A program made the position numbers and the translations under genes. Below are positions 11,910-21,650 of a stretch of DNA of 64,000 nt, piece by piece. This DNA comes from Pyrrhosoma nymphula (taxonomy: Eukaryota; Arthropoda; Insecta; Odonata; Coenagrionidae). The notes beneath the pieces are model-generated. The model had not been told where the DNA came from. It saw only the letters and a list, made by a program, of their open reading frames with translations, and did not search any database. The stretch covers positions 47,829,531 through 47,893,530 of the forward strand of contig OY754338.1 in NCBI GenBank assembly GCA_963573305.1. The letters are read 5' to 3'. Within the stretch, counting starts at the first letter, position 1. The number at the start of each line of letters is the position of its first letter.

Positions 11910-12129
11910 CCCTAGAATACTGTGATTGTCGTATGAAATCGTGAGACGGATCCATTGAGGTAGATAAATACTGAGCCAAGAAGTATAACCCCAATTAACT
12001 TTTAACGTTCAATTAAGTGAAGAGTACGAGTCATGACAGAACATGTGCATTAACGTAGTCACGTGGTAAATTGTGCTCTGTAACTGAAATTATGCAAATA
12101 CATGATAAATGTATTTGGATTATTTTGTC

Positions 12130-12448
12130 TACATTAATAAGTACGCTAGGCTTAGATTACTTGAGCAATTGAGAATAGATATCTTTCAGAGCGACACGGA
12201 GAACATCATATTAGAACCCCACTATATTTCCAGGTCCGACAGAAACGATAAATTAAGAGAGATATTTTGCCGAACGGATAGGTATGGGAATTCGTTTTTC
12301 CCCCGAACAATAAGGGACTTTAATAAATGCAAGGCGTAATTTCATAGAGCGTTTCCTTTTTATATGTAAACGGCTGGTGTCCTAACACCCCCCGCCACAC
12401 GCCTATTGAGGCGGCTTGCGGGGTAGTATGTAGATGTAGATGTAGATG
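12130..12448 (+). pseudogene. 3' end of a non-LTR retrotransposon with (GATGTA)n tail
   Basis: The translated end (frame 12109-12339) contains CRTDRYGNSFFPRTIRDFN, the SFFPRTIxxWN-type closing segment common at the C-terminus of arthropod CR1/Jockey-group LINE ORF2 proteins. A short 3' UTR follows, then a GTAGAT-type microsatellite at about 12427-12448. All catalytic parts are missing, so this is a severely 5'-truncated insertion. Confidence 0.75.
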
Positions 12449-12967
12449 AAGTAATTTCAAGCCCATGAACGTTGACTCCAGGTTTAAGGTGATCGTTGTG
12501 ATTACTACACCCGAATACTGGTCAAAACACCATCAGAGAACAAGTGAATAATAACACATTCCTTGCTAAAAGCCATGGCAAAATCGAAGTCATTACCTTA
12601 TGCAGATAGAATGTAATTTGAAACTTAATTACTTCAAATTTTTAACAGAAGTCAGATATTTTTGCTTGATATTCGCCCGCATGATCGAGCAATCCAAAGG
12701 CGTGCAAGGAAAGAGCAGGGAGAACCAATATGTCGAATATTTCGCTCGTCACTTTACACCTTAAAGGGCTCGTCGCGTAAAAGGTTGTTATCGTATCCGA
12801 TGGAAGGATCTAATTCGGTTGTCAGTACTGACAGCGAAAATAAATCCAATACTTATTTTCCATCCGATTCTTGGATCCAACGACCAATCACAGGAAAGTA
12901 GGCGAGTAATAATTCAAAGAGACCACCTGTGGTAGATCTGTATTCTACCATTTTATATCTGATGGCT
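12449..12967. other. Spacer
   Basis: No gene or element is recognised. The 79-codon frame at 12662-12901 has no motif. Confidence 0.4.
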
Positions 12968-12975
12968 CACCAATC

Positions 12976-13755
12976 TAGGCATAAGCGGTACTCAAAGTAC
13001 CGGTATTTTTTTGATGAATATTAAAAAGCAAAAATACTACTCGCCTGATAGTACCGACGAAAAAATACCGGTATTTATGTGATTCATTAAATATTATAAT
13101 TAATTGCAACTTAAACTACGTTTCACCATAATTTTCCGGTATTTCGGCGAATTAGAATATCAGTCCAAAAAAATACCTACATAGAAATTTCCATCCATCG
13201 GCATTTTTAGTGAACATTCATGGGGAATATACATCGGATATTCAGTAAATACATTTTATTTTATGGTCTATGTTTGCGCTCGTCGCTTTTTGTTGGAATG
13301 ATTTAAATCACACGAAGAACGATCGGTATTGTTTTCATGTTGTGGTCAGGTAAAATCCCCTGTTATTCAATCTTTGCGGTCGCACTAACGTTTAAGTCAG
13401 AGGAATAAATATTTGTATTTATACGGTTCAAATCATCGATTGTCTGGTGTTCGGCATGCGTAAAAATTTATACTTACCTATTATATCAATAATGATAACA
13501 AACATATGTCAACTTCTCGGTTATGTAAATATGAAAAAAGAGTCACATATTACGAGAACATTTGAAAATTAGTGTAGTCTGGACATTTTTGTAATTAGTT
13601 CCGTTAGTTGACGCAAGATGGCAGCGCTGTCTAAATACCGGTATTTTTAGTACCGGTACCATCGGTAGTACCGATTTGAAATACTGGACGGTACTACTGT
13701 ATTAAAAAAAGTAGCATCGGTATTACCGAATATCGGTATTTTTTACTCATCCCTA
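12976..13755. mobile_element. 780-bp hAT-type non-autonomous element with perfect 8-bp duplication
   Basis: The element begins TAGGCATAAG and ends CTCATCCCTA, whose reverse complement is TAGGGATGAG, so the termini are imperfect inverted repeats. The flanks are CACCAATC (12968-12975) and CACCAATC (13756-13763), an exact 8-bp duplication. Subterminal ACCGGTATTTTT-like words recur near both ends (about 13002-13012, 13065-13075, 13637-13665, 13728-13742). The core is AT-rich and encodes no transposase. The repeated words may be transposase-binding sites, as in other hAT elements; that is inference. Confidence 0.85.
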
Positions 13756-13943
13756 CACCAATCACCTAATAACTACGGCTAATAATAACAGTTCAATAGA
13801 ACTGTTTTACGGGAGCTAGTTTAAATTTTTAAAGCAATATAGTACAAATGCCCAATGAGGACGCAGGAGAGAGAAGAATGCTGTTGTTAACCAGAGAGCT
13901 ACGTCGACTAAAATTTGATTAAATAAATCAACCTAATCAAGAT

Positions 13944-14165
13944 CCTGCTTCCGCCAGACTTTCCCGCCTCTACTACCTGCCTTGGACCACCCTTTCCCGC
14001 ACCCTCTCCTGATTGGCCCTCCGGCCGACCGGGACCTGTTCTCCTGCTTCCACCGGACTTCCCCGCCTCACTGCCTGCCTTGGACCACCTCTTCCCGTGC
14101 TCGCTCCTGATTGTCCCTCCGGCCGACCGGGACGCGCGCTCCTGCCCGATCTGCTCCTGCATGCC
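13944..14165 (+). repeat. Tandem 5' repeats (about 98 bp units) of a Jockey-like element
   Basis: CCTGCTTCC starts at 13944 and again at 14043. Each unit contains the same TGCCTTGGACCACC and TCCGGCCGACCGGGAC blocks. A third, truncated unit starts at 14141. The repeats are GC-rich in an AT-rich neighbourhood and sit directly upstream of the gag-like ORF, a position in which some LINEs carry repeated promoter monomers. Confidence 0.7.
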
Positions 14166-14531
14166 CCACCTGCTACCGGAGTTCGTGTGACCCTTCCAGA
14201 ACCGGCCTTCCCTACTCCTGCCTTCCGTCTCCACAAATATACAACACTCACTCAGCGCACCTAAGCACTAGGAGCTCCCACGGGGGGTGGCCAGCTGAGC
14301 CGCACATTTTTACCCGTGGGTGGTGTTCGTTGTGCTCTCCCCTCCCCAGGTCTTCTTCGTCGGTTACCCTTAGAAGAGGCCTTGCACCTCCACTTCACTC
14401 TCGAGGGACCCGGCGGGGTCTGTGATAACCGGGGATTGATAAGGCAAATAACACAGGGTCCACTTCTTAGGGCTGTTAGGCTCTCCTCCCCGCATCACAA
14501 ACCGTTCCTGATTTCAAACAGCGCTACCGAC
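14166..14531 (+). other. Putative 5' UTR of the gag-like element
   Basis: GC-rich sequence lies between the tandem repeats and the first plausible start of the gag-like frame at 14532. Several overlapping frames are open but none has a motif. I treat it as leader DNA of the element, by position and composition. Confidence 0.45.
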
Positions 14532-16170
14532 ATGCCTCGGACCGACCCCAATCTCCAAACTTCTGAAAACCCGCAATCGCCTCCTACCCTGAACGCAGCC
14601 GACGTCCCTGATGGCTATTCAGAAGCAAACTTAAATGAAATATTCTCCAACTTGTCTCCAGTGAAACGGCTCGATATATTAATGGGTGATAAACAGTCTG
14701 CTGCTCAAATTACCGCTTACTTCAACTAGTCAACCACCAATACCGACCTACCAGCTCCTGTCTCACCTATGTTAACCGACTCCGCTCCTGCCCACATTGA
14801 CTCGCCTCTCATCCCGGTTCCTGCCTCAACTGTTACTGCTATGCCGCCACCACCTAACCTAAATTCCCGCCTTCAGGCTCTCAGAAGATCGTCCATACTC
14901 ATTCATCCGACGACGATTTCATATAGCAAAGCAAAAAACGCATAATCAAAGTACGTCCCACATCAGAGTTAAAACCTATCATTCTCCAAACCTCAATCTG
15001 ATATACCCTCTTATCAGAGGGCTCTTCTCCCGTCTCCTCGGAAGCCCCTTAGGCTATCCAACTCTCCACATCCACTCGAAATTCTTCTACAGTGCCGCCC
15101 TCATCCGAACCGAAAGGTAAAATCCCGCCAATCCTCCTTGTTAATACATAAAATTGGTCGGTTATTTGGGCTCGCCTTCTGCGAGTCTGTAAGGCTCTTC
15201 CAGGCGCTCGCTCCACCGATCCCAAATCCGCGTTCATTAAATGTTCTTCCCTTGCCGACCATCACGCCTGTATTGCGTCCCTCACCGAAGTAAATGCCGA
15301 ATTTAACTCGTTCTCCACCCCTGACTCGCGCATAAAAGAATTCTGTCTGCGTGGCACTTTCCCTTCCGTCTCAGAGGAAGACATTCTCTCTGAACTCACC
15401 GGAAAAGGCCTCCCAGTAATCTCAGTTCATCGTTTCAGAATTTGCCCCTCCCCTGAACAACGCGCACGCGATATCAAGGCAGCTAACAGCTACGCAACCC
15501 GTACCTGCCATGTAACATGCCACCCAAACACCGACATAGACCTCGCCCTCTCCATTCATTCAATAGCCGGCTTATCCGCTGAAATTTCAATCTTAAAAAA
15601 TCCTACCCAATTTTAATGTCACCGCTGCCAGGACTTCGGGCACACGAAGGGGTACTGTCACAGGTCCCCTCTCACTGTATCTGTTGTGGAGGCAACCACT
15701 TCTCTAATGAATGCAAATCAGATCGCGATGCTCCCCGAAATGCTTCCTCTGTGGTGGCAGTCATCCGGCTAATTAACGCGGCTGCCCCGTCCACAAGAAA
15801 AAGAAAAATGAAATGCTAACCAAAATCCACGGCCCGCCTTCAGCTACCCCCTTCAACCCCGCTCCTGCTCCCCCTCCTTAAACCCAGTCTTACTCTGCTG
15901 TCGCCTCGTCTTCCTCTTGACTTCCCCGACCTTTCATCATCTCCCAATTCCCAACCAAACCCTTTCGTTAATCCGAACCCCGTACTCACCAGTGAATTTC
16001 ATTCGTGGTTCCTCGATGTCATGGCCAAAGTCAACTCCCTTACCACCCTAGCCGGGAAAAAGACGTTCCTCCTGGATCAATTAATCTTAATCCACTCCTC
16101 ACCTAAACCAGTTTCCCCCTCCGTTCGAACGTGCCTGCGGACTATTATATTATCATTAATCCACTCCGAT
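14532..16170 (+). pseudogene. Jockey-like ORF1 (gag, zinc-knuckle protein), decayed
   Basis: ORF1 proteins of Jockey-group LINEs bind element RNA. The start is taken at the ATG of 14532 (MPRTDPN), giving a Pro/Ser/Thr-rich N-terminus broken by TAG at about 14727. A better-conserved stretch follows from about 15240 to 15613 (IKEFCLRGTFPSVSEEDI; PVISVHRF; RARDIKAANSYA), resembling the gag domain before the knuckles. A TAA at 15614-15616 precedes CHRCQDFGHTKGYC (15617-15658). A frameshift leads to a second knuckle, CICCGGNHFSNEC (about 15676-15716), and another to a third, CFLCGG...H (about 15750-15786). A Pro-rich tail and further remnants run to about 16170. At least two frameshifts and three stops make it non-functional. 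Confidence 0.85.
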
Positions 16171-16470
16171 TAGGGCGCAAATTAGTAGATTTTGCAATCT
16201 AAACACACAAAATTACGCAGCCTATCAACTCTCTCCTATGAGTCTTTCCTATATCTATCAATTAACCTCTTCTTAAATTTACACTGCAATTGTGGTGCAC
16301 GTGAAATCAGAGAAAAAATTATTATTAAAAAAATAAAACTCCGAACTGTTAATCACGTTCGAAAGATGACTTAAAAATTAAAAAATAAATCCAAAAACCA
16401 AACAAAAAATAATATCAAAAAAATAAAATAAAAACCAATAAATCCACTACGGCAACAAAAAAATAAAAGC
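16171..16470 (+). other. A-rich 3' end of the gag-like element
   Basis: Sequence after the gag relic becomes very A-rich (about 16310-16450), like an old LINE poly(A) tail region. No endonuclease or reverse transcriptase lies between gag and this tail, so the copy may be an ORF1-only derivative or an internal deletion. Confidence 0.4.
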
Positions 16471-19400
16471 TTGAATATTTAATAATCTTAAATTAATTGT
16501 CAAAGAAAGAAAAGGACCTTTTAGTTTCATTAATCTTGCGTTCAAAATAGAATTGTTTCTTTTTATCATAAACCATCACTACACTGCCGATAGACTCCCG
16601 TTATTTTTTAAATGCATCTGCCCACCCACTGGTTGTGGAGAGTGTCTCTCTCCGGTACGGTTCCCACACTCGCGCCTTCGGCGCGGCGATAAATACGTGT
16701 CACATATGCCCAATGAAATTTTGGCGTAGTTTATTAGAGTTTCATAGTTCAGTAAATGCTCGGACAGCGCCACTTAACACTTGAATTAGCATCGTGTACC
16801 TAGGGGGAAAAAGGTATCCCAACAAACGAAGCGCCGCCACTATTGCTCCGGAGAAAAATCGGCTTCCTCTCTTATGGCATATTATTCCTAGGTTTCGGCA
16901 ACGACGAGGGAAATTCGAACACAGTAACGTGGTGGACTCATCGTCGAAGCGAGTGACTGATTACTGGCCAATTTCATTCCCGAGCGTTATTCGCGCTGGC
17001 TTCCAGATTGAGGCGCATTAGACAGCCATGTATGCATTTGAAACGTATCATTGACCTCTTGTTCTCTCCGTAGTTTCCTGTGAATTCTTTCTCTATCCTT
17101 CTTTTTTCTTCTGAGCTTCGCTCCTCCTCTCGCACTCTGGCAAGGTCCTGGGATTCGCCCAGCCACCTCTCCCCTTATTAACAGAACACCACCACGAAAA
17201 AGAGTTTCCTATTTAAGTCTTAAATACAAACGTATATTCAATGCATCATTCAAGTATGGCGGTAGATTTTCAATGGCTACGCAAATAAATAAACTGTGAA
17301 TGTGAAAATACTAATGAATTAATAAATACGCAAGTAAAAAAGAAAAATAACATTAAGTAAGAAGGATATTACCTTTTCCTACTAATACTTACTACTTCGT
17401 CCTTTGGTACTACTTCGTTTATGCATGGGAGCGATGAAAATACGAAGGATTCGGACGTAATCCTCATACTTCATTCGAGGTGGTGTTTTTAATAACGGTC
17501 CCGGAACAGCTGCATAAATTGCTTGCCAAAAATGCAGACATATATGCCCAGATAAATGTTTCCTTGTTATGCTTTATGGGGTGATAGCTGTCAAACAGGA
17601 GGAATATATTTTTTTTAAATAGAGAAATGTTCTAAAGAGAAACATAAATTGGTAAAGTTATATTTACCGACAATTGCGTATTTTTATTGCTAAACACATT
17701 CATACTCAACACTTCTAATGCATAATCATCGATGAAAGTTACGATATTCCAATGTGATTGGTCCATATCGCGGTACGAATCCCGGAGCGAAATTTATCCT
17801 AGCCGTTTAATTAGTTTCGTTTATTGCTGGCTTTCTTATCGGTCTGCAATTTCTGATACCGGAAATGGGAGGTGATTTCTCACTGTAAAGCTTTTTTTTT
17901 AGTTTAATTTTCTCTTCATCACTGCCGCCCCGTCAATATGAATAGGATTTTCAGTAGGATGCTAATGAATGCTGCCATCATAATCTCGAGAGGTGCATTT
18001 TGGTCTCCGCTTCTTTGTCGTGCTGCCATCGTCTCATCCACCTCCCTGTAGCATAATAGTCAGTATACTGTCTTTCTATTCCAATCCATTTCCCTCGATA
18101 CCTGGGGGATAGTTGACCCTACCTCAAATATCCCATTGATTAATCCCCTCCCTCCTGGACTTTTAATTCTTGGACCTGGACCTGGTAATTTTGTGAATAT
18201 CCGTAGAGTCGTCACAGAGAATTTAAGTGTCTGCAAAGGCAAATGCATTGAAATCCGCATCCCATCTAACCTACCGATCAACTGCTATGAGTCTTTTAGT
18301 GTAAGGCTGCCTAAAGGTCTTACCTACCGAGTTTTGCCTCAGGAAAAATGTTTATCATTACCTGGTTTCGGTTGAGCCGTAGGAGAGAGTTTAATGGAAC
18401 GTTTCAAACGCATACAAGGTTATTTACTGCGCCTCCGTCCTCGTGGACAGCGCGAAACACGTTCCGGCAGCCGAGCGGCAGGGAATCCTTCAGCGATTTG
18501 GACGATCAGTCCATCACCTTACTGGGTTTGAATTTCCCTCGTCATGGCCGAGACCTAAGAATAATATGCCATCAGAAAGGAAAGTGAATTTCCCCCCGAG
18601 AGCGATAGTGGCGTCGCTCCGTTTGTTGGGAAACTTTTTCCCCCATAGTACATATAGGCTCCGATGCATCGGATTCAATTTAATTTCCAAATATGTTTCC
18701 GAGTTTTCGACGCTGATATCACTACTGACCTCAGTGTCGTGCGAAACAACTTTTAAGTAAGTTTATGTATTTTCCGTCAAATTGTATAGGCATTTTCCTT
18801 CTAAATCCCATTGGTGGTCGGTGCTTTGTGTTGGAATCGGGTTGGTTTGAAAGCTAGTGTTGGCTTCCTATTCTTAGGACGTAAGCTAAAATCCCGGTGG
18901 ATGCGGAGCATTTTCGATGGAAACAGGATTTCTACTTGGGGTGCCATATGGAGAGCACTTTCAACCGCAAGTACTCTTATGAGATGTTACGCTGAGGGAC
19001 CACTTGGCGTAATTCACTAAAGTGACTGAAGCGGTAATCGTGGGCCATTGAGTGCACATTTTTATAACTTTTCAAATTCTTGGACCGCATTTCACTGAAA
19101 ACCATATGTTTACAGGTAGTCCAGTCAATGAAGGGGTTGTAAAGGACATGGAAAAGGACAGGAACCAACTGCAGGGATGTGTTTGGAGTTGTTGGGAGGT
19201 AAACATACTAAAAGTCCCCAGACGTACTAGGTTTTTATTCCTCTTCTATGTTACATACAACCTGAAGGTATACTGTATTTTACTTACTTTACTACGAAAA
19301 AAACCTCTTAAGAAGTGGAAATGTGGCTGGCAACTTGTTTTTAAAGTAGCAAACAATAATTCCTCTTCTCTTGGAGCTCAAAATTAAAAACATATGGTAT

Positions 19401-20100
19401 TTAGACACTCTTGAAGGGAATGTAAGTGTAAGGGTTAGGAGGTAATATTTGGATATGCATGGGTTCATTGTATATAGCTTTTGTATTTTATGTAGCTTTT
19501 GTATTTTATGTAGCTTTTGCTTCTTAAACTGAGATGAAGAGGAGCAAAAGGGTATAAAAGAGGGTGTAGAATGGAGGTAAGCGGTGATTAGATGTTGAAG
19601 GAAATTAGTGAAGGAAACGGGGTAGTAAGTGAAAACGTTGCGCTCAATGGATAGAGATACTTTTTTACAGCAAAAAAATAATCCTGTGCACATAAAATGT
19701 TCATAGTCTGATGAATACGCCCATGAATGTAAATGCAACACCGCCTGTACATTTTCTCTCGAGAAATCAGACCGTGTTTTATTTTCCGCGCTGTGTCCCA
19801 CATAAAATCGCCTCTTAGGCCATCTTCCATGCAAAGAAGCGAATTATTATGCGCATAATTATACACGGGGCTGTGCATCGTGTGATGAATTCTTCAGTGC
19901 CTGTGAATCATAGCCGAGCTGGGATAACTTGGGTTTGATCCTAAAGATGGTCACATTTTTTTTAATTTGAGCTTCAGCTCTTCCATGAAAATGAGCGCCA
20001 AAATTATTTTTCCGCCTCATCTGGTTCGTTTTACCAAACACTTTTTTCGTGAACATGAGAGAATTCCAGGCTTTTGTTCTGCATCGGTGGAGTCGCACAT
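16471..20100. other. Long spacer, no gene recognised
   Basis: I see no assignable protein motif or terminal-repeat element. The TACTACTTCGT word occurs twice at about 17389-17421. Frames at 18060-18281 (minus) and 18348-18760 (plus) have no recognised motif. The tandem repeat at 19475-19520 is listed separately. Confidence 0.4.
19475..19520. repeat. 18-bp tandem repeat, 2.5 copies
   Basis: TAGCTTTTGTATTTTATG is repeated exactly at 19475-19492 and 19493-19510, followed by a partial third copy to 19520. Confidence 0.9.
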
Positions 20101-20439
20101 GCATGGGTAAAATATGTATAGGTAAAATAAACAGAGGCAGACGCCTGGGTACGGAATTTTTAGTAATTATATTTTACTTTGAAGTACTCCTGACGGCTAA
20201 ATGACCTCGGAAAACCATTCATACTTTTAAATGCATCAAAATCACAAGCACGTCGAGAAATGATATGCATCAGCACAAATCACTCATGGGGGGTTTTATG
20301 ATCTCATACATACATGCATATCCATCACAGCGTTTTATTTTGGTGTAGGAATAGTAAAAAGAACTTAATTCGCGGTGTCAAGGCCGTAACGCTGACTCTT
20401 GTTTAGTAATTTCACCAATACTACCCGAGGCTTGCATGC

Positions 20440-20638
20440 CTCTTTTGCTTCCATTACCGTCATAAATCTGAAGAACTGCGGAACTAGTCGCGTAGTAACT
20501 TTAGCGGAGTAACCCGCTGGTAATCACGCAATTGTGCGAAATTTATAGTGAAATCATCATTCGCATGGACTAGGATACGAACCAAGACACATTAATATCG
20601 CACCGAGTGCTCTAACCAGTTAAGCTACCCAGGCGTCC
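20440..20638 (-). mobile_element. tRNA-derived SINE, family A
   Basis: On the minus strand the head starts GGACGCCTGGG, with an A-box-like TAGCTTAACTGG (20616-20627) and a B-box-like GGTTCGTATCC (20573-20583), the pol III internal promoter pair. The body contains a CAGCGGGTTACTCC...GTTCCGCAGTTCTTC region (about 20478-20510) that recurs near 29735-29790. The same GGACGCCT head occurs at 41710. Confidence 0.75.
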
Positions 20639-20650
20639 TCTTTCTTTATA

Positions 20651-21243
20651 CAGGGTGTTTCAAAATGAATATTGGGGTTTTAAGGCTTGGTAGTATTTAT
20701 ACCATTTGACTTAAAATTATAAATAATACATCAAATGAAAGAGCAACTCAAACAGTTTTGTTTTATCTACACGTGTTCAACGTGTGCAACATTCGTCACA
20801 CAGCACACATCCGGTCGATGGGCGAGTTCTTCCCATACCTTGATCAGTGTGTCTGGAGTAATTGATGCATCAACTGATTCACTCCTGTTTCTTAAGTCGG
20901 GTAGGTCAGTTGGTAGCGGAGGCACATACAAATGATACTTAATGAACCCCCTAAGATAAAAATCGCATGGCGTCATATTGGGTGAACGTGGCGGCTATGC
21001 GAAACAAGCCCTGTCATCTGGCCCCTGGCGGCTAATTCAGCGGTTGGATACAACGTCGTTTAACCAATCTTTACTACTAGCGCTTTCTAACGGAAGATAG
21101 AGGAAACACTGCATGCGCTTGCGTACAAGTGTACAACGAAACTGTTTGAGTTAATCTTTCATTGAATGTATAATTTATAATTATAAGTCTAATGGCATAA
21201 ATAGGACAGCATTGAAACCCCGATATTCATTTTGAAACACCCG
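20651..21243. mobile_element. Tc1/mariner-superfamily element with about 110-bp TIRs and TA duplication
   Basis: The left terminus CAGGGTGTTTCAAAATGAAT (20651) and right terminus (reverse complement CGGGTGTTTCAAAATGAAT) open inverted repeats of about 110 bp (20651-20760 against 21130-21243). TA flanks both sides (20649-20650 and 21244-21245), as IS630/Tc1/mariner insertion requires. Inside on the minus strand, 20767-20976 encodes the end of a transposase: TPCDFYLRGFIKYHLYVPPL, then a VWEEL...DVC.VT..AHVEH segment. This is the usual C-terminal end of such transposases. Most of the catalytic domain is deleted, so the copy is non-autonomous. Confidence 0.85.
20767..20976 (-). pseudogene. Transposase C-terminal fragment (Tc1/mariner-like)
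   Basis: Only about 69 codons remain. The TPCDFxLxGxIK motif normally lies at the third catalytic acidic residue region of mariner-type enzymes, and the closing V.EEL..R.DVC.V...AH.EH motif marks the C-terminus. The upstream acidic residues and DNA-binding domain are absent. Confidence 0.75.
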
Positions 21244-21422
21244 TACCCAAAATTAACCGTGTTCGTGAGCTAAGCGCCTTTTTTCACGGGATACAGCTGA
21301 TCTTTAAACACAAAAGGTGTTTGCTATAACATAGTTGAAGAACTATGGAACGAGCCGTACAGTAACGGAGAGGGACTGGGTTCGACTTCCGGCACTGGCG
21401 AATAATGTATTCATAGTGAATT

Positions 21423-21650
21423 TCACACAACCATCATTAATTGCTTCAAACACGCCATCCTGTTCTTAATACACATTATGTCCCTCCATTCAAAATGCTT
21501 CAACCATGAGTTTCTCGGTCTACCACTTGCTCTTAAATCATTCACTCTACCAACATAATTCTTCTTCGTCATTCGATTCACAACGGTTCTCTCAACATCT
21601 ACATATACAAAATACCCTGTAAGCCACCTCAAGGGTGTATGGCAGGGAGT
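21423..21650 (-). pseudogene. LINE reverse-transcriptase C-terminal fragment
   Basis: The minus-strand frame reads RMTKKNYVGRVNDLRASGRPRNSWLKH, the basic GRPRxSW tail typical of arthropod LINE ORF2 C-termini. Next to it on the plus strand, the sequence near 21620-21650 resembles LINE 3' UTR sequence. Only this tail survives. Confidence 0.6.

Noticed and set aside
17760..17800. B-box-like GGTACGAATCCCGG
   Set aside because: No A-box at the right distance and no SINE body match.
21360..21410. B-box-like GGGTTCGACTTCC
   Set aside because: No convincing A-box or family body; too weak to call a SINE.
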